The notes under the pieces are model-generated. The model was not told where the DNA came from. It did no database searches and saw only the letters and a list, made by a program, of their open reading frames with translations. From assembly GCF_020184175.1 (NCBI RefSeq), contig NC_065532.1:41126287-41190286 (forward strand): DNA of 64,000 bases, read 5' to 3'. A program made the position numbers and the translations under genes. This document shows, piece by piece, positions 23,947 through 37,503 of the stretch. The first letter of the stretch is position 1, and the number at the start of each line of letters is the position of its first letter. This DNA is from Aphis gossypii. Its lineage: Eukaryota; Arthropoda; Insecta; Hemiptera; Aphididae.

Positions 23947-24648
23947 TACCTGTAATAAACGATCTTTTATTATATTTAAATAAATAATATAGGATAATTG
24001 GTTAATTCAAAAATACTATTATTTTTACCAGTTAAAGGTTACTAAAATAATATTTTAGCATTTTTTTTTTTTTTGCTCTATAGTCAATGCGTTATAACTA
24101 AATTTCATTGTGCGTACCTCTATTAACTATACGATATACAGTTTAGAAAAATTAAATTAACATTATTTGTTTAAGTTCTGAAATAGTTGATCACTTTTCA
24201 ATGTTAAATGTACATTCAATGCGTATTTTGATTTATAGGTATGTTAATGATTGACTTATTGGCCATATTATTTATTTTGTATAAAAACTAATCATTTATT
24301 ATTTATAAAAATCAAAATAAATTTTAATTTAACAGTATATTTTTAGTTTATTAGGTATTGTAATTTCTATTATTGTTTATAAATTTTAATCTATAATTAA
24401 TAAAATATATAGATATTAAGATTTATCTAGGAGTTTAATTCCTGCTCGCCTAAAATCCTAGATTTTGCCAAACACCTTAGATAGTTAGATATTTTAATAA
24501 AATACATTTTATAATTCAATATATAGGTTACGTTAGGTTATGTTAGGTTACCTATTTATAAATTCATTACTGTAATTTTTTTTTAAATTTTTTTTTTATG
24601 AAATAACTGTAATAACTAGAAATATTATAAAACACTGCATATTATTAA

Positions 24649-24681
24649 ATCTTATAGATATATTACGTAGGTATATATCTA
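24649..24681. repeat. 33-bp hairpin insert between 9-bp direct repeats (weak)
   Basis: Direct repeats tattattaa at 24640-24648 and 24682-24690 enclose a 33-bp piece whose right 27 bp is a hairpin with 9-bp perfect arms tagatatat and atatatcta. Six bases at the left are not paired. The sequence is AT-rich, so chance is a real alternative. It lies about 90 bp from insertion C. Confidence 0.35.
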
Positions 24682-24774
24682 TATTATTAATTATCATCAT
24701 GTACACTGAATTATAAATTATAATATAATGATTGCTACAGTTTGCAGTATGCTTACATATGCGTGAGAATAATG

Positions 24775-24820
24775 CTTAGATCATAATATACTATATGATA
24801 TAGTATCTATAAGATCTAAG
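24775..24820. mobile_element. palindromic mini-insertion C (46 bp) with perfect 8-bp direct repeats
   Basis: The insert begins cttagatc and ends gatctaag, with most of the interior also complementary (atatactatat against atagtatctata, with small offsets). Perfect direct repeats gaataatg border it at 24767-24774 and 24821-24828. It shares the 13-mer tatagtatctata with insertion B at 16857-16899, although the outer ends differ. It has no coding capacity. Confidence 0.85.
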
Positions 24821-25937
24821 GAATAATGCATATAAAAATAGATTTTGAGTCTTGACATTAACTATGTCTGATAAAAAATAAAACCTTTACGAGGCTCTTC
24901 AATCTATAATTAAAAGGATGTCATCGCACTATTTATTTTATTTCTTCCACCCTCCATGCGCAATATAATACGTACTTATAATAAATTTATATTTATGTAC
25001 AGGAAAACTAGTCGTGTGCTGTTAGCTCAATATTAGAGTTTATTACTATCCGTGTTACATAAGTTAATTTTTTATAGTAGGGGTTTCTATTTTTCTGTTA
25101 TGTTTGATGAGTATTTTTAAATTTTAATATTTTACACACTCATACTTCGCATAAAAATAAAAACCAATAACGAACCAAGATCTGTACAAGTATGTAGATA
25201 ATGTTCATAAGTCATTAGTCATAACTCTCTTAACATATTTTATGGTAGGTAAATTATTCACTATAATATTAAAGCTTAGATACAAGTTACAACATAAGAT
25301 TGGTTTTGGAGTTATATTGAATGCAAATTTATTGTTAGGCTGTCTGCAGAGAGTAAACAAATATATTTTGCTGCAGTGCTGACAGTCGATAAATTCTAAA
25401 ACTTTATAGACTTATTATAGTTGGTAATATAAAAAAAAAGATTTTTGTGCAAATGTACCAACAAAATAATTTCGAATAAAATAAACGTATTTTCAATCTA
25501 CGTTATCTTTAAAAGGAAATTGTTGGTCTATCGGTCAAGTCAAGGCTTAGAATTCATATAAATGGACTTCTCAGAGCTGAGGCTCCTGATAAGTTCCATA
25601 TTATTTAGAATAATAGCAAATTAGCAATGATCGCGGAGAAGCCCGGAGTCCGGAGAAGAGCATTTATTTAGGTAAATATAGGTACACCATACAAATATCT
25701 ATGCTGTATATATTGTTTTATTTGAGCAATTCAACCATCTGTTCATGTTTAGAGCAATAAGCCGAAAATATAGAAATTTTAAATTTACAGTCGTGTGCGG
25801 CTTGAATGGAAAGACCTAACTGCAGCGAAAACACGCAGCAGTCCAAAAATATTACGTAAGTATACCTAAGGATCAATCTATCACAGTATCACTAGCTTAT
25901 TGTTAAATTATGATTTAGAAATGATGTAAAAAATATA

Positions 25938-25984
25938 AAATAATAATAATAATAATAATAATAATATAATAATAATAATAATAA
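25938..25984. repeat. (AAT)n microsatellite
   Basis: About fifteen ATA/AAT units with one interruption. Confidence 0.9.
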
Positions 25985-27299
25985 ATTAAAGTATTACTAT
26001 AATTTATTAATTTATTTTTAATTTAAACTTATTTTTTATAAAATATACTTTATTAAAATGTTTAGGATTTAAGAAATGTATTAAATTATAAAATCTAAAC
26101 CACACTCTTTTAAAAGTTACATTATAATGTTTTCAAGAATAATTCCTAATCACACTTACTACTTACTTGGTTAATGCACATTTAAATATACTATATTATA
26201 GTATATACATAAAATAAATAAATAAGTAATAATAATGTATTTATAATGCATAGGAAGTAATAAGTATCTTTTGATTTTTCTGTATAGGTACCATAGAATC
26301 ACCTAATTAAAATATATAGATTAGGTATACATTAAAAAAAAAAAAAAAAATTGGAATTACGTAAATTGTGGCGTGAGCTCTGAGAAAGGCTGACTCTCCT
26401 TTTGGCTCTTCCCATTAGTTAATAGTTAAGCAAACTTAGTAACAGATCAGCTCATAGTTCAGACTTGAAAATAAGTCAAGTTTAGATTAGATTAGGCAGG
26501 TTATAATATAACCATTAACCACTTTAAAATTTAATTGATACTTACCTAGTTAAATAGAAGAAAAAATAATATTGATTACCTACCTATTTGAATAAATTTT
26601 AATAAGATATTATGATTTATGGATACCCAATTAAAATAAACAATAGTTATCATTTTTTAATAATGGGTTATTAAGGGCGCATAAAAGATTGTTAAAATTA
26701 ATCTTGTGTGGTTGTATATTTTTTTTTAGTATTTTTATTTGTATCTGTCCAGATGCAGTTACGGACAATAGATATCAGCTGTCCTAGATTTGGAACTCTA
26801 GACCATCTGACCATATATAGTAATAATTAGGGCCTGGATTTGAATATTGAATGCAAAATGTATTCATTTTTGTGAAGTTTAAGTTTTCAATAACAAAATC
26901 CGTTTTATATATTAGAAAAATCTTAATTAGTACCTATAGTTATTCAAGTTTTGGCTCAAGACATTTTATTCAAATACTTATCTTTGTATTCATGATTACA
27001 TCATTGTTAAATCGTTAGGTAATATAATGCTCTAAATCTAACATAAGATACGGTAAAAAGTAATAAATTATACATTTTTTGTATGTTAAGAACGATTAAT
27101 TTAGTCTCAAAAGTGATATTTTTGTCGGTTAACACTCAAAACCAAAAAAAAATTAAAACATTATTAATGACATTATATTGCGGTAAAAATGCATTTTATG
27201 GAGCATTTAAATCCAGGATCTAGTTATTTTATTTACATATTGGTATAATACTATACGTCTGTATATATAATTTATTTTATATATACGTATTCATACGTA

Positions 27300-27480
27300 T
27301 TCCTACCGTGTAGTACGATACGACTAAATCAATTCCCACCGGCTGGTCGATTCTCCTTCCGGGCAGAGCTACCTGGACCGTCATTCTAATACGCTGGACG
27401 TGGTCGTTTGCCGCTCACAAAGCGCGCCAACGGTCGTCTTTCGATTATTCTCGGTGTCGTTCACCATCGCCTGTATAATG
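27300..27480. promoter_or_regulatory. GC-richer island, possible noncoding first exon
   Basis: Roughly 180 bp with clearly higher GC and many CG dinucleotides within AT-rich DNA. Either strand could carry an untranslated exon; on the minus strand it lies upstream of Slob. No recognisable protein sequence. Confidence 0.3.
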
Positions 27481-28372
27481 TAATATAATTTATAATTTTA
27501 TTCTTTAAAATAGTTTAATGTAGCTACATAATACAGGTTACGGTCAATGTGGGCGATTGGGGTACAGAATGATTCGAAGATACTTAATATTTATATTCAT
27601 GTATTAGGTACTACCAATATTTTATCGTAATAATAGGTAAATATTATACTACGGAAGCTGTCAAAGTAGTTAACAGGGAAGGGGGAAGGATGGGGTCAGT
27701 ATAATGCATAGGTATAAATGTATAATAATGGAGTATGATTTATCATCCCTCCACAATATATTTTGTCATTTTTTGCTTGAACGCATATTCGAAATTTCAT
27801 CCACTTCTTCAATTTTACTCAATAATTACACCCCACGGGAAACACCTCCTCCTAAATATCGATTATACCTAAACTAAATTATAAATTTAAAATATTATAG
27901 TTATAGTAGATTCATATATTATTTATATAGTTATTTTTAATCGATATTTCAGTAATCAGTGATAAAAATGACAAAATTTGTGCACAACAATTATCGGTGA
28001 TCAATGCAGTCAATTCACTATAAGCAGATTGCAGGTCATTATTATTTATTATAGCCTATATAGGTAATGCCCATATCATAACAAATATCCATTCAAATTC
28101 AAACATCACTTAATATATAATAATATTTATTATTTACCAAATATATATTATATGTGTTAAGTAGTAGGTAATAGTACCATTCTTATACACATAATATAAT
28201 ATTGACCTATACCTGCCCCGCGCAAACAAAGTGCCTTCAATGTAGGTCCTATATACACGTTGTTACTCACCCTTTATTGATTCCATGTATAAAATGCGCA
28301 TTTTTGTATGACAAGGTACAGTATAGTATACTATACCCCTGAAATGTATATATATTTAATATTTATGAATTT

Positions 28373-28640
28373 TTAACGAACTCGAGTTTTGGTCGCGATC
28401 GTAAGTTGTATATCATCGATCAATTGTTGTTTTCGAACTCGAGGGAAACAAAACAAGCGTTTGTAAATACGGACGGCACTGACGTTATATATATTGAACG
28501 CTGCTATTTCCGAATAAGCTGCAGCGAGTGGGAAGGGCGCAAGTCTGGTTTGGGCGCGAGTGCGCCAGTGCAATGTCCTAAATCCCGCCGCGCGGTGTAA
28601 TGAGGTACTAAGATAGTGCACCGATCGTGCTGATGACTAT
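28373..28640. promoter_or_regulatory. GC-richer island, candidate distal Slob promoter
   Basis: Rich in CG dinucleotides compared with flanks, with open frames on both strands of 60-90 codons that resemble no known family. Compositional resemblance to the promoter blocks at 13778-14685 and 45060-45560 suggests a transcription start region. Assignment to Slob is inference from orientation and position. Confidence 0.35.
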
Positions 28641-29439
28641 ACAGGGTTTTGAGGGGGAACACGTTTTGAGAGAATATTAAAAATTTATTCGATTGACCCG
28701 GCGACGATAAAATACTATATGTACGAGTATACAGCATTAGTAAATGTAGTTTAAAATAACGTATCGTCAATGTTTAAAATATTTTAACAACGTCCACTTA
28801 AATTTGTTTGCGAATCCTGCAAAGCATTAATCTTATAACTGTAATTATGATTAGACATTTAGATTTTAGGTCAGACATTATAATCAAATGGGGAATAATA
28901 TTCTAAAGTGGGGAAGACGGGAAGTTAATGAAAAAAAATTTACTTAACCAAATTAACTTTTTTTTCTTCTTTTTTATAATTTTCCAGTATAAGTTTGGTA
29001 CGCACTTTGGCTCAACAATTGTAATATACAATTATATAGGTACTAGGTATAGGTATTACGCTATACAATTTTTACTTATAAGATGATAGTTGACTTATCA
29101 TAATAAGAGTAACTATATTTAGCACTGAAAGTTGTAAGCTTTAAAATTTCACATGTGGTACCTGCATGTAGACCTATATTACGTTAAATCTATTAAAAAA
29201 ACAATTTTATTTGGATATTGGATTTTTAATTACACATTTAACTAGATTAAAGTGAAAATATTAAATTGTATGATATATCGATATCAAATAAATAATAATT
29301 TAGAATTTAGATCCAACCTTGATAATCTAAGATCGTACAGAATAAATATAAATTATTAAATTTATTTTTTAGACATAGTTACTATAGATATCAACAACGG
29401 CTAAACTGTACAAGCAACTCCTATACCATCGATTAATAG

Positions 29440-29474
29440 TTATTAATTAGGTACCTATATTACCTAATTAATAA
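29440..29474. repeat. perfect 14-bp inverted repeat (hairpin)
   Basis: Arms ttattaattaggta (29440-29453) and taccuaattaataa in DNA form (29461-29474) are exact complements with a 7-bp loop. I find no direct repeats outside it, unlike the palindromic insertions elsewhere. Confidence 0.85.
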
Positions 29475-29791
29475 AGGTAAATATAAAATAGTATCAACTT
29501 TAACTGAGTTGCATTTACTAGAATTATTAGGGGCTATTAAACAAATAAAACGCATAGTTGTGACAAATTGGTTGAGATGTTATATGTATATATTATTATA
29601 TAATATTTTATAATTGTGTAAAAAATGATTTTAAAAATGTAAAATACGTGTTTTACTATACTTGATTTAATCATATTGGAATACAATAACTTATACGTAG
29701 ATAATATAAACTATTGGAAATATATGTAATTACTTTGAAACATTCTTTTATATCTAATGAAATAAAACTGACGTAGGTAGTAACAATTAAT

Positions 29792-29813
29792 AATTATTAT
29801 AGAGTTCTATAAT
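29792..29813. repeat. palindromic mini-insertion E (22 bp), weaker
   Basis: Perfect direct repeats caattaat (29784-29791 and 29814-29821) enclose a 22-bp insert whose right 18 bp is a palindrome (attataga, gt, tctataat). It has the same architecture as insertions A-D but is shorter and AT-rich, so coincidence is harder to exclude. Confidence 0.5.
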
Positions 29814-32392
29814 CAATTAATCAGTGGCAACAATTGAAAATTAATACATATTTTCAAGATAGTATTATAGTACAAGAGTAAGAACGTAAGGTATTTTGAT
29901 TGTCACACTCCCTTATATATCAAATACAAATATGAAGAAATTTAATAGTTTTATAAATGACTAGCTGTGTTTTATGAGTGTTATTTAAATAAATTAAAAT
30001 TGTATTTAATCTGTAGTAAATTGTAAATGGTATTATAATATTAATTATGTATTTGTATAGAACCATTTATTACAAAGAGCATCAAAGTCTCAAGGCTCTC
30101 TAGTCACTACCTATAGTTTAAATCTATTTCATGAATATAATACCACTGTGATGTGATTAAACCGCAGCTTCGTAATTATCACCATGACAAAATATATATT
30201 TTAAGTCGTAGCACTAGCAATCAATAAACATACAAACGGTCCGAATTATTACATGAAATATGAACACAGTTGCCGGCTGGCATTAATTCATGGTGGTGGT
30301 AAAGATAATGAATGACGTATTATCTATGGGTGGTAGGGGACGGTAAATTTCTTACTAAATTTATAGAATAGATTAAATAAAACAATGATACATAATACAA
30401 TATAAAAACTACGAAACATAATTTGTTTATCTTTTCCGTTGGAAGTTGAAATATTTGACACCTATTTATTAAATCTTTCTAACTCTGTTCTGGGATTACA
30501 CATTACTTAGTACTTTTATAGTTCTATCACCCAAGGGCCAAGAATGTCTCTTGTCAGCAATAATTCAGCAATATTCCTATTTCCATTACTGTACTTAGGT
30601 ACTTGACTATATCCAACATAATATATTAATATCCGACATCCGTGCTTGGCGGTTATTAATTATCAGTTATCAAACAGCTGATATCCACTAGTTCCCCACC
30701 ACAAGCCAACACATTAAACTAGAGTCTGTGATTATACTTTATCATGTCAACGTTATTTATTATTATCTCTCCATATCCACATAAATTGTTGTTATACATA
30801 GTAGTTTATAACATTATAAAAATAAACTAAAATACCAATTATCCAGGATATTTTGTTAGTTGTTATTTAATATTTGAAGACTAATGATCATAGACCATTG
30901 TGGATGTGTATAATTATAAATTATAATACTATAATATAATAATCATAATAATCCAAGTGACCAGTGGGTTAATGGTTAAAATAAATACATGAGTACGTAT
31001 ATACATTGGTTAATGACGAGAATTGTCTCACGTAATATTGTTGATTTTTATACATAAACATTTATTGGAATTTTGAATAACCGTATGTCCGTTATCCGTA
31101 TCCCAAACCAAACTTAACGTATTAAGTGTATTTTGTTTCAGAAGAATTCATACTTTTTTATAACCAAGGTAAATGATCTATTATTTAAAAACCATTTAAA
31201 TTATAACGTTAATGAATTTTTTATTCTAATCGAAATTTTAAAATTAAATTTTGGTTACTTAGAATTTAGATGGTCACATAATGTATTATACTATTATTCA
31301 CTCATCTATTTGTACTTTTAAATTTTAAAAAGGTAACAATGTTTGTATTTCTTAATAGTAATAATTTAATTTGTAATAGTATGCGGTATTACAATATAGA
31401 TAGGCAAATGTGGGTAATCTACTTTGAAAAATTTGTAGGTATTTTGAAATTTAAAATAGGTATATCCTATATGATAATAGTTTTATATTTACATTTTGTT
31501 TATTTGAAAATTCATTATTAAATCAATTATTTTCAACTAAAGGCTGTATTATATTTAGATGTTTAATGTTTATCATCAAGTATATTTAATAGGTACATTA
31601 CTTATAAATTATAAATATTTGGAAACTTAGTAAATATATCAGGTAGTAGGTACAATATCATATATTTTTTTAATGTTCTATACATTTTAGAAATCAAGAA
31701 TATTAAATCAGGCAAATAAATTGATTAACTGTGTTTCAAATATATTTTTCAATAATTTTATTGTTGAAATTTCTTTTTAATTTAAGTAAAATAATTAAGA
31801 CATGTGTATTTCTTTTAATTTTGAATAGCGTCCTTTTAAACTTTAAAAAGTCTATACATCCACACAAATTGTTTTTGTCTTACTAATGTTTTGAACAAAT
31901 TTGTATTTTGATTTTAAAGTTAGTTAAGATTATTTTAAAATTTAAAATTTAAAATTGCTTATTACTGGCTTTTTAATTAAAATTTATAAAAAAAAACTGA
32001 TATTCACTAAAATAATTTTACTTTTAAATTCGATAATAGGTCAATTCACTAATATTTAACGTAACATAACATAACATAGTTAAATGGATTATTTAGAACA
32101 CATAACACATAATTTGCTTTATAATGTGTTTGTAATATGGAGACAACGCATGCAGGTAAAGCATTCTTTTAACATAGGTGGTATTATAATATTATATTTT
32201 TTTTCTATATAATCATTGATACAGTAAAATTCATTTTTTATATTAGTTATTCTATTTTTAATAATTTGTAATTTACCTAGCCTAAATAAACTTGTATTTT
32301 GGTAGATGTGGTGGTCAACAAACATTGGTATAAAATAATATGATTTAATAAAAATGGCTAATAAACAATAATGAATCTTTAAGTGAATAGAT

Positions 32393-32718
32393 TAGAGATG
32401 GCAAATAGGATTTTTAAAACGTCCTAATTTATGACATAATTCAAAAAAAAATTTTCAGCCGTGCCATAATTATTTTTTATTATTTTTTACTGAAAAATAC
32501 AAATGAAAAATTAATGATTATAATGTAGTCGTTGTAAAATGTATATAATTAATATGTGCAATTGATTATTCAACTTATTGTATGTTACTTAAATCTATAA
32601 ATCTAAAAAAATCAATAAATATATATGGACAAATGAAAGTTTTTCGAGTGCCATCGAAAATCTTAAACGTGGCAACATTGGCACACGTGCTACTTATTTC
32701 ACTTATTTGTCATCTCTG
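32393..32718. mobile_element. hAT-like MITE (326 bp)
   Basis: Left end tagagatggcaaata and right end tatttgtcatctctg are inverted repeats (13 of 15). Flanking 8-mers gaatagat (32385-32392) and gtatagat (32719-32726) match 7 of 8. The ends resemble the element in aminoacylase copy 2 intron 2 (11096-11281). No open frame of transposase type is present. Confidence 0.78.
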
Positions 32719-33488
32719 GTATAGATATTAGATACTAACACTTACTCTTAGTTAATATTTTAGTTTTTGAAAAATGACAGCGTGAACAATTTGTTGCACA
32801 TTTTATTTTTATATACTTTTTTATTATTGATGAATTAAACATTTTTAAGACTAAATATTAATTTTAATTCTTATTCTAATTTTTACTTGATTCAATAAAG
32901 TTTTATAATTATTCATCAACAAAATAATGTAATATCTATAAATATTTTTACTGACTCATAATAATAATGTCATGGATTGATAATTGAATAATATTAATGT
33001 TGGCATTAGTTAACTAGAAGTTATATTGCATTGTTATTTATTTAGTTTTATATAATATGTACTATAAATCAAAAGTAGAATTTTATAAAATTATCAATTA
33101 TTAATCAGTTGAGTTTTTGTTTTATCATTAGTTAATTTACAAGGAACCTTTTGTACGTCCCATTAGTGTGACCTAAAATAAAATTTTTTTGTACAATTTC
33201 AAATTATCTTTATAAAATACTAACATTAATACTATAACATTTTAATGTTTAATTAACTGTAATTAATTTAATAATATTTAAATAAGATTAATTACTAATT
33301 ACTGTTATTAAAAGTTCCAATAGTGTTTTAATTGAATCTGTTAAAAGGGGTCAACGTATCAAACTATTAAATAGTATTATAAGATGTCAGATTTAAAATA
33401 TATTAATATATTATTAGCTGTTTGAGTTTTATTTAGAAATTGAAGTATAAAATAACGTTTTATCTTATTCAGGTTATAACCATTCATT

Positions 33489-36400
33489 ATGACGAGAAAA
33501 ATAAAAGAAGACTATACACTTAACTATAAATGGTTAGAAAATGATTTGTCAAAATCATCAAAGTTAACATCTGTAAGTAATTCTGATGACTATAGACGTA
33601 TTTCACTTTATCCTACATTAGAAGATATTACCAATGGACCACCTGCATTGTGTGCAAATAAAATTGATCGCCCATATAAAAATTGTGATGAATACTTAAA
33701 CAACTTTTTCCGTCTCATGCGAGAAGATTTTATTTCTATTATTAGAGATACTTTAAAATCTATAAATGCTAATAAAAGAGTGTCTGAACCTCAAATAGAT
33801 AGGTTGTGGTACTACAGTAATGTTAAAATAATAAATAAAAAAACATCTGTAACAATGTATTTACAATTCGATACACCTAGTCGAGCTAAGACATTTAATT
33901 ATGAAGATAGTAAAAGATTTAAAAATGGTGCTTTGTTGTTACTTTCAAAAGATTTATTTGCTACATTCAGCTTAGGAATTGTAACTGATACATTTAGGTT
34001 AAATAAAGGCATAGTTGGTGTTGATGTTGTTGATTTTGAAGAAGTAAATAAATGGAGCTGGATCGATTTATTAGAGCCCGATGTTTTTTATGAACCTTAC
34101 AGATACGTTTTGGCAGTATTTCAAGACTTGTATGAATCAAATTTCCCAATGAAGAATTATATTGTTCATGGTATAAAAAAAATTTCTCATCCTAGTTATT
34201 TAATAGACAATTCTGTTTATACTATTAATGGGATCACGTTTGATATTCTTCAAAATGACCAATGGCCGTCGGCTGAAATATTTAACATGGATATTAATCA
34301 ATATCAAGCATTTAAAGGGGCTTTGACTAAAGAATTTACAATGATTCAAGGACCACCTGGCACTGGTAAAACTTACATTGGATTAGAAATTGTGAAGGTT
34401 ATTATTGAAAATATGTATAATACAAAGAAACTCAACCATCCTATTATGGTTGTTTGTATGACAAATCATGCCTTGGATCAATTTCTTGAGGGTATATGGA
34501 AAATAACAAGAAATATATCGAGATTTGGGCGTGGTACTAAAAGTGATATTTTAGTGAATTATATTCCAACGATGAGTGTTGCTCGCAAGGATGAATGTGC
34601 CAACATATATGTGGATGCCAAACGAGATGTAAAAGCTTCAATACAAAAGGAAAATGAGCATCTAATTAATATTAAAGAAATTGATCGCAACGAAGGTATA
34701 GTTGATTTGTCTTTACTTATGCAAGTGCTAAACAAAAATGGTTTTAATACATGGTTTAAAAATTCATATGATTTACTTGCATGGTTATTACATGATATTT
34801 CATCTGTAAACGGTATAAATCCTATAGACTTTATAAAAAAAGATGACCTACTTGCTACTCGATTATCAAAACTTAATAAAAATGAAGCTAATACAAAAGT
34901 CTATTTTATAACTTTGAAAAGTATAAAACTGTATTGTACCCAAGTTCAATGTCAACTAAAAGATATGAATCGTAATGTAAAAGATGACAATGTTTCTAAA
35001 AAGAAAGATTTAGAGAATGCATTAAAAATAATGAAAACCGTTGAGGATGATATAGTCAAACATTTAAAATTATTTAAATCTGGATCTTCTATGATTTATG
35101 AAACTCTGAATAACCGTGATTTATTAGGAAAGAGAGATCGTTGGTTATTGTATTATAATTGGGTTCGTTTGTATATAACAAATGAGTATAATAATATTGA
35201 AAATATAAAAGATACTACTCGTCAATGTAGACGAGATATGAACAAGTTTAAATCAATTGGATATTTGAAACCAGTTCAAAATAAGTATGTGATTGGTATG
35301 ACAACAACAGCCGCTGCTAAAAATAGATATTTGCTTAAAAATCTTAAATGTCCAATTGGTAAGTATAATTTATATTTAATTATATTAATTGTATAAAAAT
35401 ATTTCTTATACGATAGAATAATTATATAATATAATGTATTCATTAGTTATAATTGAAGAAGCAGCAGAGGTTTTAGAACCTCACATTGTGGCATCATTGT
35501 CAGAATATTGTGAACATCTTATTCTCATTGGTAAGGCATTCAATTTATGCTAATAAAAATAGGATGTATTTTTTACATTTATAATATTTATATTGGATTC
35601 TATACACTTTAAGGACTATAATATAATAATTATTGTAGGAACTAAATTAGTGAAATTCTTAAGTTAACTTATATTGTAAGAAAATGATTGAATATCAAAG
35701 TTCCAAAAAGTATTATTCATTTTGTATTTTACTAGGTGATCATAAACAGCTGCGTCCTCAAACAGCTAATCATAATATAGGCAAAAAATATCGACTTGAC
35801 ATTTCATTGTTTGAACGTATGGTAAATAATAAAATTCCATCATATGTATTAGCAGAACAACATCGTATGCGACCAGAAATAGCAGGTTTAGTTGCACCAG
35901 TTATTTATCCACATTTAAGAAATCATGCATCTGTTATGAAACGACCTCATGTTAAAGGAGTTAGCATGAATGTATTCTGCATGACTCACAATGAGCACGA
36001 AGAAAAAGTATAATTTTTAAACGTAAATTTTAAAATAATATTTAATGTTTTGATTTTATTAGGATTATGAGTTATCCAGTTTCGTTAATCGAGCTGAAGC
36101 AACATATTTGGTTGCATTGGCAAATTATCTACTAAAACAAGGATATTATCCAGAAGATATTACTATTATGGCAATGTATAATGCTCAAGTTGTATACATT
36201 TCTAATGTAAAATAAAGCATATATATGTCATTACATTTTCTATTTTTAATATTATTATTTTGTTTTAGTTGATTAAATCACCGCCTTATGAACATTTGGC
36301 AGACATAAGAGTTTCTTCAGTAGATGGCTATCAAGGCGAAGAAAACGAAATTGTTTTATTATCATTGGTGCGTAGTAATAATAATTATAGTATTGGATTT

Positions 36401-37503
36401 TTGAAGACCAACAATAGAGTATGTGTTGCCTTATCTAGAGCTAGATTGGGATTTTATATTGCTGGTGATTTGAAATTACTTGCTAGAGCCAGTAAATTGT
36501 GGAGTAGTGTTAAAACATACCTAAGTAATTTGCATGCATTAGGTAAGAATTTATTTTATTTATACTTGGCCATTAAATTATTTATTAACTCAATAAAACA
36601 ACCTAATCTTATAAGGCAATGAATTGTTGAATAAAAATAAATTGTACAATAATTATATTTATCTCAAATTGGATGTGTATTGAGTACAAAATTGTTTTTA
36701 CTATAAAGTACCGGTTTTTACTATGTATTATATTCTAATAAATAGGTGATTATTATTTGTGTTTATAATATAGGCCCAAAATTATTGTTGAAGTGTCAAA
36801 TTCATAACAAAATTATAGGAAGTGCATCAAATGATTTAGATTTCCAAATGCTTACTCTGTGTCAATTAAAATGTAATGTCAAACTTTCTTGTGGACATTT
36901 ATGTCAGAGATTATGTCATGTTGAAGATAGTGACCATTTGACGGTTAAGTGTTTAAATATGTGTAATAGGTGAGAATTTCTTATTATTGAGTAATAAGAA
37001 AACATAAGCAGCATTCTTTTATATTGTGTTTAGGAAATGTCCTAGAAATCATAAATGTCGTAGAATGTGTTATGAAGACTGCTCATGTCAAGTTTCAATT
37101 AGCCAAATTAATGATTGTGGCCATATTATTCAAGGAAAGTGCTGTGATGTAGAAAATATTAAATGTGATTTTAAGGTTAATTTTTTTTTTTATTTAAAGA
37201 ACATTTAACTATGAATTTATGAATTATCTTAATTTTTTATAATTTATGTTCTAGGTAAATAAAACATTAAGTTGTGGGCATACACTTGAGAAAAAATGCT
37301 TTGAACAATTGAATTGCAACCAAATATGTAAAAAACCCAATTCAAATTGTTTATTTAGACATTTATGCAAAAAACCATGTGGTGTAAATTGTGGTTCATG
37401 TGTACATTTGATTCCTATAATAATGAAATGTGGACATATTTCAGAATTCAGTTGTTCTCAAGAACCAGACACAGTAGAATGTTTAGAATGCAAGGTAAAA
37501 TGA
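33489..37503 (+). CDS. ZNFX1: ZNFX1-like SF1 RNA helicase with NFX1-type zinc fingers
   Basis: ZNFX1 proteins are UPF1-related helicases acting on RNA in antiviral sensing (vertebrates) and small-RNA granules (nematodes). Exons: 33489-35358, 35447-35530, 35736-36007, 36063-36191, 36269-36542, 36774-36969, 37034-37175, 37255-37503; 1071 residues. Helicase motifs appear in order: Walker A GPPGTGKT (288-295), motif II IIEEAAEV (625-632), motif III GDHKQLRPQ (652-660), QHRMRP (693-698), DGYQGEEN (804-811) and VALSRAR (838-844). Cys/His-rich NFX1-type fingers fill about 895-1070 (CGHLCQRLCH, CGHTLEKKC). The end is uncertain: the stop follows AAG|GTAAAATGA, where the last coding bases look like a donor, and vertebrate ZNFX1 is about 1900 residues. 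Exon 4 could end 3 nt earlier. All introns are short. Confidence 0.88.

Larger units (their letters stand above)
23951..33488. other. gene-free region between Slob and the ZNFX1-like gene
   Basis: I find no supportable complete gene. It includes palindromic insertions at 24775-24820 and 29792-29813, an AAT microsatellite (25938-25984), two GC-richer pieces (about 27300-27480 and 28373-28640), a perfect 14-bp hairpin (29440-29474) and a hAT-like MITE (32393-32718). Part of it may be the 5' untranslated exons and first intron of Slob, whose membrane-anchor exon begins right after an acceptor-like tttattacag at 23951. Confidence 0.6.

Noticed and set aside
24525..24555. ttaggttatgttaggtta resembling insect telomeric TTAGG
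   Set aside because: Only two imperfect units, inside ordinary intergenic sequence.
27255..27305. Palindrome gtatatataa/ttatatatac beside repeated atacgtat
   Set aside because: The flanking repeat occurs three times in tandem, so it does not behave like a target-site duplication.
28310..28340. Palindrome gtatagtatactatac
   Set aside because: No direct repeats at its borders; treated as simple AT palindrome.
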